Source: Akkermansiaceae bacterium UBA6138 (GTDB lineage: Bacteria; Verrucomicrobiota; Verrucomicrobiia; Verrucomicrobiales; DEV007). From it: a stretch of DNA of 64,000 nt. The notes below the pieces were generated by a model. It made no database searches and had not been told where the DNA came from. It worked only from the letters and a program-made list of their open reading frames with translations. Within the stretch, counting starts at the first letter, position 1, and each line of letters opens with the position of its first letter. This document shows, one piece after another, positions 41,239 through 51,583 of this stretch. The stretch is from positions 105,594 through 169,593 of the forward strand of contig DIVG01000006.1 of the NCBI GenBank assembly GCA_002422425.1, read 5' to 3'. Position numbers and translations under genes: made by a program.

Positions 41239-44200
41239 TCAGTTGCCTCCGACGCGGGACAGGTCCCTCATGTTTTCCTCAAAGGCCGCCATGGCGGCCT
41301 CGTCGCCCGAGAGGCCCTGTTCCTCGACTTTGCGGAAACATTCGAGCATGCGCTCGTAGTCACGCGGGAAGACTTTGAAGAACTTGGGCAGCTCGGCATC
41401 CCAGTTGTCGAGGATGGCTTTGCCTCGCGCGGAACCGGTCAGGGTCACGTGCTTTTCGATCTCGGATTTGAGGTTGGCAATGTCGCTGTCGGTCGTCTCG
41501 ATGACACGGTAGAGATTCACCATCTCGCGATTAAGGCGGCTCTCGAACTGGCCGTCGATATCGTAGACGTAGGCGATCCCGCCGGACATACCCGCAGCAA
41601 AGTTACGACCGGTTTCACCGAGGACGATGACCTGACCACCGGTCATGTATTCGCACCCGTGGTCTCCAACGCCTTCGACGACGGTCTTCACGCCCGAGTT
41701 GCGGACGCAGAAACGCTCGCCGGCGATGCCGTTGATGTAGGCTTCACCGAGGGTCGCGCCGTAGAAGGCAACGTTCCCGATGAGGATGTTTTCCTCGGCT
41801 TTGAACTTGGATCCGGCCGGGGGATAGATGATGATCTTCCCGCCGGACAGGCCCTTGCCGACATAGTCGTTGGCGTCGCCTTCGAGTTCGAAGGTCATCC
41901 CGGGAGGGGTGAAGGCGCCGAGGGACTGACCCGCGCTGCCTTTGAACTTCAGGTAGATGGTGTCCTCGGGAAGGCCCGCGCCGCCGTGGTGGCGGGTCAC
42001 CTCGCTGCCGGTGATGGTGCCGACGACGCGATTGATGTTGATGATGGGCAGCTCGATGCGCACTTTCTCCCCGCGTTTGATGGCGGGTTCGCAAAGCTTG
42101 AGCAGGTGCGTGTTGTCGAGCGCGGCGTCAAGGCCGTGATCCTGGGCTTTCTGACAATAGGCACCGACTTCCTCACCGACATCGGGCTTGTGGAAGATGG
42201 TCGTGAGGTCGACACCGCTTGCTTTCCAATGCTCGGCCGCTTCGTTGGTGTCAAGGCATTCGACGTGGCCGACCATCTCATTGACAGTGCGGAAGCCGCA
42301 CTCGGCCATGATCTCGCGCATTTCCGTGGCGATGAAGGTCATGAAGTTCACGACGTGCTCGGGCTTGCCGGTGAAGTTTTTGCGCAGGGTCGGATCCTGG
42401 GTGGCAACGCCGACGGGGCAGGTGTTCTTCTGGCAGACACGCATCATGAGACAGCCCACGGAGATGAGCGGTGCGGTCGCAAAGCCGTACTCCTCGGCAC
42501 CGAGGAGGGCGGCGATGGCAACATCGCGTCCGGTCTTGAGCTGGCCGTCCGTTTCGAGAACGACGCGGCTGCGGAGATCGTTGAGGAGGAGAATCTGATT
42601 GGTCTCGGCGAGACCGAGTTCCCAGGGAGCCCCGGCGTTGAAGATCGAGGACGAGGGCGAGGCCCCCGTGCCGCCGTCGTGTCCGGCGATGAGGATGACA
42701 TCGGCGTGTGCCTTTGCGACCCCGGCGGCGATCGTGCCGACGCCTACTTCGGCGACGAGCTTCACGTTGATGCGGGCGCGCGGGTTGGCGTTCTTCAGGT
42801 CATGAATGAGCTCGGCGAGATCCTCGATCGAGTAAATATCGTGGTGCGGCGGAGGCGAGACGAGGCCCACTCCCGGAGTGGAGTGACGCACTTTCGCGAT
42901 CCAGGGATAGACTTTCGAACCGGGCAGCTCGCCGCCCTCACCGGGCTTCGCTCCCTGCGAAATCTTGATCTGGATCTCGTCGGCATTGACGAGGTATTCG
43001 CTGGTGACGCCGAAACGACCCGAAGCGACCTGCTTGATCGCGGAGCGCTTGCTGTCCCCGTTTTCCATGACCTTGAAACGCTCGGGGTCTTCACCGCCTT
43101 CGCCGGTATTCGACTTCCCGCCGATGCGGTTCATCGCGATGGCGAGGGTCTCGTGCGCCTCCTGCGAGATCGAACCGTAGGACATCGCCCCGGTCTTGAA
43201 ACGCTTCATGATCGTCTCGATGGTCTCCACTTCCTCGAGCGGGACGGGAGTGCGATTGCTGCGGAATTTCATGAGGCCGCGCAGGGTCGAGAGGTTCTCG
43301 CTCTGGTCGTTCACCTTTTTCGCATACTGCTTGTAGACCTCGTAGCTGCCGGTGCGGACCGCCTTCTGGAGGAGGTGGATCGTCTCGGGGTTGAAAAGGT
43401 GGAATTCGCCATCGCTACGCCACTGATAGACACCGCCGGAGTCGAGGGCGCGATCCTCGGCGTCGATGTGACGATCGGGGAAGGCGGCGCGGTGGCGGAT
43501 GAGCGCCTCTTCAGCGACCTGCTCGATGTCCGACCCTTCGCAACGGCTCGAGGTGCCGCAGAAGAACTTGTTCACGAGCTCGGTGCCGAGACCGATTGTT
43601 TCGAAAATTTGGGCTCCGCGGTAGGAGGCCACGGTCGAGATCCCCATCTTCGCCATCGTCTTCACGACGCCCTTGATGGATCCCTTGAGGAAGTTGTAGA
43701 CCGCCTTGTCGAAGTCAATCTCGATCATCTCGTCCGCTATCATTTGCGCGATCGAGTCGAAGGCCATGTAGGGATTGATCGCGTCCGCTCCGTAACCGAT
43801 CAGGGTCGAGAAGTGGTGGACTTCACGCGCCTCACCGGTCTCGAGAATGATAGAGACAAGGGTGCGCGTTCCCGAGCGAACGAGGTGGTGGTGCAGACCG
43901 CCCATGACGAGCAGGGTCGGCATCGCCGCGTGCTTCGCGTCGATGTTGCGGTCGGAAATGATGAGAAGGTTGTTTCCATCCTTGATCGCCTGATCGGCCG
44001 CGGCGCAGAGATCGTCGAAGGCTTTTTCAAGGCCCTCGCCGCCCTGATCTGCCGGGAAGAGCGCATCGAGCGTGGTCGCCTTGAACCCGTCGAGGGTCAC
44101 CTCGCGGAGCTTGGCGAGCTGCTTGTTGTCGATGAGCGGATGATCGAGGCGGATCATGCGGCAGCTCTTCGGACCGGGCTCGAGAAGATTCCCTTCGGAC

Positions 44201-45909
44201 CCGAGAAAGGTCTCCGTCGCGGTGACGAGTTCTTCGCGGATACAGTCGAGCGCCGGGTTCGTGACCTGGGCGAAGATCTGCTTGAAGTAATTGTAGAGAT
44301 GCTTCGGCTTCTCCGAGAGCACCGCGAGCGGCGTGTCGTTCCCCATCGAGGCGATGGGCTGGACTCCCGTCGTGGCGGTCGGCCCGAGGAGCATACGAAT
44401 GTCCTCGTAGGTATAGCCGAAGGCGAGCTGGCGCTCAAGAATACGGTCCTTTTCGACGGTCTTCGGAGCCTTCGCCTCGGGGAGATCCTTGAGAAAGACG
44501 CGATTCTCCTCAAGCCACCGGCGGTAGGGCTTCGCGGAGTAGACGCGCTTTTTGACTTCCTCATCGGGCACGATGCGCCCTTCCTTCATGTCCACGAGGA
44601 ACATGCGGCCCGGACGGAGGCGCCCTTTTTCAATTACCGTGAGCGGATCGAGATCGGGAATGACGCCGACCTCGGAGGCCATGATGACGAGATCGTCCTC
44701 GGTCACGTAATAGCGGCTCGGGCGCAGGCCGTTGCGGTCGAGCACAGCGCCGATCTGCTGGCCGTCGGAGAAGGTGATCGAGGCGGGACCGTCCCACGGC
44801 TCCATCATGCAGGCGTGATACTCGTAAAAAGCCTTTTTCTCCTCGTCCATGGTCGCGTGACGCTCCCATGGCTCGGGGATCATCATCATCATCGCGTGGA
44901 CGAGATCGTAGCCGCCGAAGTGCATGAACTCGAGGGCATTGTCAAAGCGGGCGGAGTCCGATCCGTCCTCGTTGATAACGGGGAAAACACGCGAGATGTC
45001 CTCTCCAAACTTGTCGCTCCGGCAGAGAGACTGGCGCGCTTTCATGAAGTTCGCGTTGCCCATGACCGTGTTGATTTCGCCGTTGTGGGCGATGAAGCGG
45101 TTGGGGTGGGCGCGCGACCAGCTCGGGAAGGTGTTCGTCGAGAAACGGGTGTGCATCAGCGCGAGGGCCGACTCGAAGTCCGGATCGTGGAAGTCCGGGA
45201 AATACTCCGAGAGCTGGCAGGGCGTGAGCATCCCCTTGTAGACCATCGTCCGGGCGGACAGATTGGTGATGTAGAGGTAGCCGGCGCCGGGGAAAGAGTT
45301 CGACTTGTTGCCGTGGACGTCGGTGAAGTTGTTCGGCAACTCGTTGTTCCTGATCCCGTAAGCAACACGGCGGCGGATGATATAGAGTGTGCGCTCGAAC
45401 TCCATCGGATCGGTGATCTCGGGATTTTTCCCGATGAAAACCTGTCGGATCGAGGGCTCATAGCGGCCCGAAGTTTTGCCGAGAATCTCGCTCTTTACCG
45501 GCACGGTGCGCCAGCCGAGGAACTTCTGCCCCTCTTCGCGAATGATGTGCTCGAAGAACTGCATCGCCGCCTCGCGCTCGCTCGTCTCGGGCGAGAGGAA
45601 AACGAGACCTGAGCCGTAATCGCCTTCGACGGGAAGCTCGACGCCTTTCTTCGCCATTTCCTTGCGGAGAAATTTATCGGGCATCTGCACAAAGATGCCC
45701 GCGCCGTCCCCCGTCGCCGGATCGGAACCACTCGCCCCGCGGTGATCCATCTGGGCATTCATCGTCAGCGTCTTCTGAATAATATCATGCGACCGTTTAC
45801 CCTTGAGATGGGCAATGAATCCGACGCCGCAGGCGTCTTTCTCATGCGAAGGATGCCAGAGGCCCTGAGGTTGTGGCCAGCCGAGCGGAGAGGTCTTCGA
45901 AACAGACAT
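41239..45909 (-). CDS. gltB: Glutamate synthase large subunit
   Basis: 1556 residues from ATG 45909 (MSVSKTSPLGWP); the 32 upstream codons do not match the family. The class II glutaminase nucleophile is Cys27 in DACGVGF, exposed after loss of the propeptide. The FMN synthase domain is visible (GEGGEDPERFK, QGAKPGEGGELPG, SPPPHHDIYSIEDLAELIHD). The [3Fe-4S] cysteines are in CLMMRVCQKNTCPVGVATQDP, and a C-terminal beta-helix domain contains GDHGCEYMTGG. It makes glutamate in ammonium assimilation with glutamine synthetase. It is divergent from a second large subunit. Confidence 0.95.
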   Translation of the reverse strand: MSVSKTSPLGWPQPQGLWHPSHEKDACGVGFIAHLKGKRSHDIIQKTLTMNAQMDHRGASGSDPATGDGAGIFVQMPDKFLRKEMAKKGVELPVEGDYGSGLVFLSPETSEREAAMQFFEHIIREEGQKFLGWRTVPVKSEILGKTSGRYEPSIRQVFIGKNPEITDPMEFERTLYIIRRRVAYGIRNNELPNNFTDVHGNKSNSFPGAGYLYITNLSARTMVYKGMLTPCQLSEYFPDFHDPDFESALALMHTRFSTNTFPSWSRAHPNRFIAHNGEINTVMGNANFMKARQSLCRSDKFGEDISRVFPVINEDGSDSARFDNALEFMHFGGYDLVHAMMMMIPEPWERHATMDEEKKAFYEYHACMMEPWDGPASITFSDGQQIGAVLDRNGLRPSRYYVTEDDLVIMASEVGVIPDLDPLTVIEKGRLRPGRMFLVDMKEGRIVPDEEVKKRVYSAKPYRRWLEENRVFLKDLPEAKAPKTVEKDRILERQLAFGYTYEDIRMLLGPTATTGVQPIASMGNDTPLAVLSEKPKHLYNYFKQIFAQVTNPALDCIREELVTATETFLGSEGNLLEPGPKSCRMIRLDHPLIDNKQLAKLREVTLDGFKATTLDALFPADQGGEGLEKAFDDLCAAADQAIKDGNNLLIISDRNIDAKHAAMPTLLVMGGLHHHLVRSGTRTLVSIILETGEAREVHHFSTLIGYGADAINPYMAFDSIAQMIADEMIEIDFDKAVYNFLKGSIKGVVKTMAKMGISTVASYRGAQIFETIGLGTELVNKFFCGTSSRCEGSDIEQVAEEALIRHRAAFPDRHIDAEDRALDSGGVYQWRSDGEFHLFNPETIHLLQKAVRTGSYEVYKQYAKKVNDQSENLSTLRGLMKFRSNRTPVPLEEVETIETIMKRFKTGAMSYGSISQEAHETLAIAMNRIGGKSNTGEGGEDPERFKVMENGDSKRSAIKQVASGRFGVTSEYLVNADEIQIKISQGAKPGEGGELPGSKVYPWIAKVRHSTPGVGLVSPPPHHDIYSIEDLAELIHDLKNANPRARINVKLVAEVGVGTIAAGVAKAHADVILIAGHDGGTGASPSSSIFNAGAPWELGLAETNQILLLNDLRSRVVLETDGQLKTGRDVAIAALLGAEEYGFATAPLISVGCLMMRVCQKNTCPVGVATQDPTLRKNFTGKPEHVVNFMTFIATEMREIMAECGFRTVNEMVGHVECLDTNEAAEHWKASGVDLTTIFHKPDVGEEVGAYCQKAQDHGLDAALDNTHLLKLCEPAIKRGEKVRIELPIININRVVGTITGSEVTRHHGGAGLPEDTIYLKFKGSAGQSLGAFTPPGMTFELEGDANDYVGKGLSGGKIIIYPPAGSKFKAEENILIGNVAFYGATLGEAYINGIAGERFCVRNSGVKTVVEGVGDHGCEYMTGGQVIVLGETGRNFAAGMSGGIAYVYDIDGQFESRLNREMVNLYRVIETTDSDIANLKSEIEKHVTLTGSARGKAILDNWDAELPKFFKVFPRDYERMLECFRKVEEQGLSGDEAAMAAFEENMRDLSRVGGN

Positions 45910-46337
45910 GAATTTGGAAGAGTGAGATAGATTAAGAATGAGATCAGACCCCGGGACAGACCCCGGGGGGGAGAACATTATCGAAACTTTCAGAAAATCC
46001 AGCACCCAAAATGACGCGGAAGCTCTGAATTCCGGAAAAAGCGGCCCTGAAAAGCCTGAAAACCCCTCTGTTTCGCCCTCTCCCGTGGCTTAATACGAAC
46101 TTTTCACGACAAAGTATTCTTCGGTTTTGCCGCTATTTTCGAACTTTTCGGTCAGGAGTCCGAAACTTGCCGCCGGAACGGGGGAGTTTTTTCAAACTGC
46201 GGGACCGGAGCGGAAACCGGCCGACTTTTTGGCCCTCCACTTTCCGGGAGCTCTTGGCACGAATACTGAACACACCCGGGAGATAGGCGTCCGGTCGCTT
46301 GCAAAGTAACGGGCCAGCCCGGCGAGACCTACGTGAC
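45910..46337. promoter_or_regulatory. Divergent promoter region between two glutamate synthase genes
   Basis: 428 bp without a supported gene, driving two large-subunit genes in opposite directions. It contains a 12-bp tandem duplication of CAGACCCCGGG (45945-45955 and 45957-45967) near the leftward start, and two direct copies of CGAACTTTTC (46096-46105 and 46140-46149) in the middle. The spacing of the latter is 44 bp, about four helical turns, so a shared regulator could bind both. I cannot name it. Confidence 0.5.
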
Positions 46338-49300
46338 ATGAGCAAATACCTAAAATACCCTGAAATCGCAAACAGCCTTCACCTTCCCGAACTGGAGCGC
46401 GATGCCTGCGGGGTCGGCGTCGTCGCCCATATCAAAGGGGAACGCAGCTACCGCGTCCTGCGGCTCGGACTCGACTCCGTCTCGAACGTGACCCACCGCG
46501 GCGCGGTAAACTCGGATGGCAAAACCGGCGACGGCGCCGGGGTCATGACGCATATCCCCTACAAGATTCTGCGTCCCGCCATCGCCGAACTGGGCGGGTC
46601 CCTCGCCTCCGACGCCGACCTCGCTGTGGGGGTCTTTTTCCTCCCGGCTGACCGACGTGACGACCAGGTCAAAGCAAAGACCATCGCCGAAGGAGTGTTG
46701 CGCCGCCGCGGTTTCGGCATCATCGGCTGGCGCGAGGTCCCGGTGAATCCGGAAGCCCTCGGGAAGCTCGCCCTCGACACGATGCCCGTCATTCTTCATC
46801 TCCTCCTCTCCCGCCCCGCCGGACTCGATGACGAGGCTTTTGAACGGCAGCTCTACCTTGGCCGCCGTGAAATCGAGGACCTCGCCAACGGAGAGCAGAT
46901 CCGCGGTTTCTACATCCCCTCGCTGAGCAGCCGTCTCATCAATTATAAAGGGTTCATGGTCGCCTCGACCGTGGAGGAATTTTACCTCGATCTCGTCAAC
47001 GAGGACTTCGAGACTGCCATCTGCCTCTATCACCAGCGCTTTTCCACCAATACATTCCCGACCTGGGCGCTCGCGCAGCCTTTCCGCATGCTCTGCCACA
47101 ACGGCGAGATCAACACGGTGCGGGGCAATCGCAACTGGTTCCGCGCCCGCATCGGCCAGTTCCAGAGCGAGATCTGGGGCGAAGACCTGAAATTCCTCCA
47201 CAACGCCCTCGACCCGCACGGGTCCGACTCGGCCAGCCTCGACTCGGCCCTCGAATTGCTCGTCCTCTCGGGCCGCTCCGTCCCGCACGCCATGTCCATG
47301 CTCGTGCCGCCGGCCTGGCGGATCGATCCGTTCACGAGTGAACCGGTCGAAGACTTCTTCCGCTACCACAGTTGCTTCAGCGAACCGTGGGACGGGCCGG
47401 CCGCCCTTGCATTTTCGGACGGGCGCACCGTCGCCGCCTGCCTCGACCGCAATGGTCTCCGCCCCGCCCGTTACAAAATCACGACCGACGGGATTTTCTC
47501 CCTCGGGTCAGAGGTCGGGACCTGCTACCTCCCCGACGACAAAATCGAGAAAAAAGGCCGCCTCGCCCCCGGCGAGATGATCGTGATCGACACCATCAAA
47601 GGGGAAGTCATCTTTAATCAGGAGATCAAAGAGCACCTCGCCGCGCAGCAACCCTACGGGAAATGGCTCCGGGAAAATCAGATCCAGCTCTCCGACATCG
47701 TCGCGCCCGAGCCGCAGGTTGAACCCGATCCCGTACACGATCCGCTGACGCTCTCCCAGCTCCAGGTCGCGAACGGCCTCAGCCAGGAAGAGCTCGATAT
47801 GGTCTTCACTCCCATGGCCGCAACCGGACAGGAGGCCATTTACTCCATGGGCGATGACGCCGCCTTGCCCGTGCTCTCGCGCCAGCCCAAGGTGCTGTTT
47901 ACTTATTTCAAACAGCTCTTCGCTCAGGTCACGAATCCGCCCATCGATCCCATCCGCGAATATCTCGTAATGTCGCTGGAGGCCGATCTCGGTCCCGAGC
48001 GCAACATCCTCGTGGAAGCGCCCGAGCACGCCCGCGTCGTGCATCTGCCCTCTCCCCTCCTCTACACCCACCAACTCGAGGCGCTGAAGGCGCATGACCT
48101 CCTCCCCGCCCGCACCATCGACATGACCTGGCCTCTCCTGAGCGGGCCCGACGGTCTCAGCGATGCCCTCGAAGACCTCTGCGAAAAGGCCGAGGCGGCG
48201 GTCATGAGCGGGGCAAAACTGCTCGTCCTTTCCGACCGGTCCATCAATCACGAGCGCGTCGGCATTCCTTCGCTGCTCGCCGTTGGCGCGGTGCATCACT
48301 ACCTCAGCCTCGTGAAAAAGCGCATGCACACCAGCCTCATCGTCGATACGGCCGAGGCGCGTGACACCCACCACATCGCCTGCCTCATCGGCTTCGGCGC
48401 GACCGCCGTCTGTCCCTGGCTCGCCCACGAGACCGTCCGTGAACTTGTCGAGAAAAACGAGAAAGGGAAATTCGACGGGATCTCCGTGGAGAAAGCCCTG
48501 ACAAAGTACCACCAATCGCTCGAAAAAGGCATTCTCAAGATCATGTCGAAGATGGGCATCTCGGTCCTCAACAGCTACCAGGGAGCCCAGATCTTCGAAG
48601 CCGTCGGGATCGCTCCCCGCGTCATCAAACGCTGCTTCGCCGGAACCCCTTCGCAGATCGCCGGAGTCGGCTTTTACGAAATCGCCGCCGAGAGCATCGC
48701 CCGCCACACCGCCGCCTTCCGCAACGCCGTTCCCAACGTGAAAGGCGAACTCGATCTGGGCGACCCCGGTTTTTTCCGCTTTCGGCGCGACGGGGAAATC
48801 CACGCCGTCAGCGGCGGAGTGATCAAAAATTTCCACACCTTCGTGAAGAGCAACAAGGCCGAGGACTACGAAAAATACCTCGAAGAGCTGAAGCTCAACC
48901 AGCCGCACGCCCTCCACGACCTCTTCGAACTCGTTCCCAACGAGCATGGCCCCATCTCCATCGATGAGGTCGAACCCGTCGAGAGCGTGCGACGCCGTTT
49001 CACCACCGCCGCGATGTCACTCGGGGCGATCAGTCCCGAAGCCCACGAGACTCTCGCCATCGCCATGAACCGCATCGGAGGAAAATCCGACAGCGGCGAA
49101 GGAGGCGAGGACCCTCGTCGCTACAAGCCTTATGCGAACGGCGACTGGGGCAATTCCAAAATCAAGCAGGTCGCCTCGGGGCGCTTCGGCGTCAGCGCGG
49201 CCTACCTCATGTCCGCCGAGGAGATCGAAATCAAAATGGCGCAGGGTGCCAAGCCCGGCGAGGGTGGGCAGCTTCCCGGATCCAAAGTGAACGGGCTCAT

Positions 49301-50900
49301 CGCGCGACTCCGCAATACCCAGCCCGGCGTCACCCTCATCTCCCCGCCGCCCCATCACGACATCTATTCGATCGAGGATCTCGCCCAGCTCATTCACGAT
49401 CTGAAGCAGGTCAACCCGACCGCCAAGGTCACCGTCAAACTCGTCGCCGAGACCGGAGTCGGCACCGTCGCCGCCGGAGTCGCCAAAGCCAAGGCCGACA
49501 TCATCCTCATCTCCGGACACGACGGCGGCACCGGCGCCTCACCCATCAGTTCGATCAAACACGCCGGCCTGCCCTGGGAACTCGGTCTCGCCGAGGCGCA
49601 GCAGGTCCTTCTCCTCAACGGTCTTCGCAACCGGGTCACCCTGCGGACCGATGGCGGTCTGCGCTCGGGTCTCGACATCATCCACGCCGCCATCCTCGGA
49701 GCCGAGGAATACAATTTCGGCACGATCGCCCTCATCGCGATGGGCTGCGTCTACGTGCGTCGCTGCCACCTCAACAACTGCCCCGTCGGCGTCGCGACAC
49801 AGGACCCCAAATACCGCGCCAAGTTCAAAGGCGAGGTCGATCACGTCGTGAACTTCTTCAACGCCGTCTCCGAAGAGGTACGTCAGCACATGGCCACCCT
49901 CGGCGTGAGAAAACTCGACGACCTCATCGGCCGCCCCGACTACCTGCGCCAGCGCAAGCTCGCCGACCATCCCAAGGCCAACCTCATCGACCTCAGCCGC
50001 CTCCTCGCCGACGTCGGCAAACAGACCGGCAAAGACCTGCCCCGCATCTGCCTCCAGGATCGCAACGACGGCATTCAGAAAGAGCCTCCGCTCGATGATC
50101 AAATCCTCGCCGACCTCGGCGACAAAATCGAAAAGAAGGAAGCGGCCGCCCTCAGCTACCCTGTCAAAAACACCCATCGCAACATCGGCACCAAAATCGC
50201 CGGAGCCGTCGCCCGACTCCACGGCGACCACGGCCTCGCCGAGGGCACCCTCGACATCACCCTCACTGGCAGCGCGGGCCAGTCCTTCGGGACCTTCCTC
50301 TGCAGCGGGATCCGGCTCACTCTCATCGGCGAAGCCAACGATTATGTCGGCAAAGGCATGGCCGGAGGCGAGATTCGCATCGGGCCGGTCGAAAACCGCA
50401 GCTTTGATCCGGCGGAAAACTCCATCCTCGGCAATACCGTCATGTACGGCGCCTCGGGCGGGCGCCTCTTCGCGAACGGGCGCGGAGGCGAGCGCTTCTG
50501 CGTGCGCAACTCGGGCGGCATCGCCGTCGTCGAGGGCATCGGCGATCACGGTTGCGAGTACATGACCAACGGCACCGTGGTGGTGTTAGGCTCCACCGGG
50601 AAAAATTTCGGCGCCGGCATGAGCGGCGGCGAGGCCTTCATCTACGACGAAGAGGGCCGCTTTGAAAAACTCTTCAACGACGAGATGGTCGAGATCGTCC
50701 GCCTTCCCGAAGGCGGTCCCTCGGCCGCGAAGCTGCGCGGACTGATCGAAGCCCACGTCGCCGCCACCGGCAGCGGCAAGGGCCGGGCAATCCTTGACGA
50801 CTGGAGCGTATCGTTCGGAAAATTCTGGAGGGTCAAACCACGGGGCGACCTGGCGGACGCCGTCCCGGCGAGGGGCAGGGAGGTCGCGGTGAAGAGGTGA
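46338..50900 (+). CDS. Second glutamate synthase large subunit
   Basis: 1520 residues from ATG 46338 (MSKYLKYPEIANS). All catalytic parts are present: Cys24 of DACGVGVV, GEGGEDPRRYKP, QGAKPGEGGQLPG, SPPPHHDIYSIEDLAQLIHD, the [3Fe-4S] cysteines in CVYVRRCHLNNCPVGVATQDP, and C-terminal GDHGCEYMTNG. It is clearly paralogous to gltB but not near-identical, so the duplication is old or one copy was acquired. No small subunit follows. It may share the GltD at 39702, use ferredoxin, or serve different nitrogen conditions. The 233 bp after it hold a hairpin and a putative dispersed repeat. Confidence 0.93.
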   Translation: MSKYLKYPEIANSLHLPELERDACGVGVVAHIKGERSYRVLRLGLDSVSNVTHRGAVNSDGKTGDGAGVMTHIPYKILRPAIAELGGSLASDADLAVGVFFLPADRRDDQVKAKTIAEGVLRRRGFGIIGWREVPVNPEALGKLALDTMPVILHLLLSRPAGLDDEAFERQLYLGRREIEDLANGEQIRGFYIPSLSSRLINYKGFMVASTVEEFYLDLVNEDFETAICLYHQRFSTNTFPTWALAQPFRMLCHNGEINTVRGNRNWFRARIGQFQSEIWGEDLKFLHNALDPHGSDSASLDSALELLVLSGRSVPHAMSMLVPPAWRIDPFTSEPVEDFFRYHSCFSEPWDGPAALAFSDGRTVAACLDRNGLRPARYKITTDGIFSLGSEVGTCYLPDDKIEKKGRLAPGEMIVIDTIKGEVIFNQEIKEHLAAQQPYGKWLRENQIQLSDIVAPEPQVEPDPVHDPLTLSQLQVANGLSQEELDMVFTPMAATGQEAIYSMGDDAALPVLSRQPKVLFTYFKQLFAQVTNPPIDPIREYLVMSLEADLGPERNILVEAPEHARVVHLPSPLLYTHQLEALKAHDLLPARTIDMTWPLLSGPDGLSDALEDLCEKAEAAVMSGAKLLVLSDRSINHERVGIPSLLAVGAVHHYLSLVKKRMHTSLIVDTAEARDTHHIACLIGFGATAVCPWLAHETVRELVEKNEKGKFDGISVEKALTKYHQSLEKGILKIMSKMGISVLNSYQGAQIFEAVGIAPRVIKRCFAGTPSQIAGVGFYEIAAESIARHTAAFRNAVPNVKGELDLGDPGFFRFRRDGEIHAVSGGVIKNFHTFVKSNKAEDYEKYLEELKLNQPHALHDLFELVPNEHGPISIDEVEPVESVRRRFTTAAMSLGAISPEAHETLAIAMNRIGGKSDSGEGGEDPRRYKPYANGDWGNSKIKQVASGRFGVSAAYLMSAEEIEIKMAQGAKPGEGGQLPGSKVNGLIARLRNTQPGVTLISPPPHHDIYSIEDLAQLIHDLKQVNPTAKVTVKLVAETGVGTVAAGVAKAKADIILISGHDGGTGASPISSIKHAGLPWELGLAEAQQVLLLNGLRNRVTLRTDGGLRSGLDIIHAAILGAEEYNFGTIALIAMGCVYVRRCHLNNCPVGVATQDPKYRAKFKGEVDHVVNFFNAVSEEVRQHMATLGVRKLDDLIGRPDYLRQRKLADHPKANLIDLSRLLADVGKQTGKDLPRICLQDRNDGIQKEPPLDDQILADLGDKIEKKEAAALSYPVKNTHRNIGTKIAGAVARLHGDHGLAEGTLDITLTGSAGQSFGTFLCSGIRLTLIGEANDYVGKGMAGGEIRIGPVENRSFDPAENSILGNTVMYGASGGRLFANGRGGERFCVRNSGGIAVVEGIGDHGCEYMTNGTVVVLGSTGKNFGAGMSGGEAFIYDEEGRFEKLFNDEMVEIVRLPEGGPSAAKLRGLIEAHVAATGSGKGRAILDDWSVSFGKFWRVKPRGDLADAVPARGREVAVKR

Positions 50901-51028
50901 AGCCGCCAATTCGTTCACCCTGACCTGCGCCTACCCGAACAAGGAGCCGATTCCCCCCGGGAACCGCTCCGGCGGACATCAACGTTCCACCAAACGCTCA
51001 AGATAACCTTTTCAAGCCGGAAAAATCG

Positions 51029-51047
51029 TGAGGCCCCACTGGCCTCA
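51029..51047 (-). terminator. Hairpin, terminator-like on the minus strand
   Basis: A perfect 7-bp stem TGAGGCC / GGCCTCA with a 5-nt loop. On the minus strand it is followed by CGATTTTT, the form of an intrinsic terminator. No minus-strand gene ends just upstream, so its role is unclear; it might block antisense transcription into the glutamate synthase gene. Confidence 0.35.
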
Positions 51048-51133
51048 GCGCACCAGCGGGAGTATGCTCTCAGACTTCGCTTCAATCTCCCTTCATTCGC
51101 GCCAGCGGCCAAGCCTCAACCATTCCCCTCAAG

Positions 51134-51559
51134 ATGATTGTAACCCGTCATACTTTTCGCAGATCTGTTTACCTCACGCTGATTTTGTCTGTCATCGGTC
51201 TGGCGCTGGTATGCCTTTCTATGGCGGGTTTGGAAACCACCGGAGAGTTTGCTTCCTCGTGGTTTCCTCAAATCGCGGCGGGATACGCCGCGATGATTTT
51301 GATCATCGAGCGGCTGGGCATCCCTCACCGGTCGAAATTGACGCGATTTCCGGTGGGAGCCCTGTTCGGATTGGGGCTGTTCGTTGCCGGGGTGCTTGCC
51401 GGCTCAGCGACCTCCATGGCCATCTACCGGGACTTTGATCCTTTTTCCTACATCGTGAAGCCGCTCTATTGGCTCGGGCGGTATGGCCTAATCCCGGCGC
51501 TTTTCATCGGATTGATTGGCACCGCCATTCTCCGCTCTGCTTCGAAAAAGAGTGTTTGA
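51134..51559 (+). CDS. Small integral membrane protein, unknown function
   Basis: 141 residues with four predicted membrane helices (about 11-31, 45-60, 75-95 and 117-135) and short basic loops. I do not recognise a family. The reading frame looks real because of the regular hydrophobic pattern and balanced start and stop, and because no other frame here makes sense. It sits alone after the glutamate synthase gene and converges with the serine hydrolase. Confidence 0.6.
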   Translation: MIVTRHTFRRSVYLTLILSVIGLALVCLSMAGLETTGEFASSWFPQIAAGYAAMILIIERLGIPHRSKLTRFPVGALFGLGLFVAGVLAGSATSMAIYRDFDPFSYIVKPLYWLGRYGLIPALFIGLIGTAILRSASKKSV

Positions 51560-51583
51560 CTCATTTGCGACGGCGTCCGGAAG

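Noticed and set aside
41449..45612. Open frame of 1387 codons antisense to gltB
   Set aside because: Long antisense frames are common in GC-rich coding sequence; it has no recognisable domain and the opposite strand has a complete glutamate synthase.
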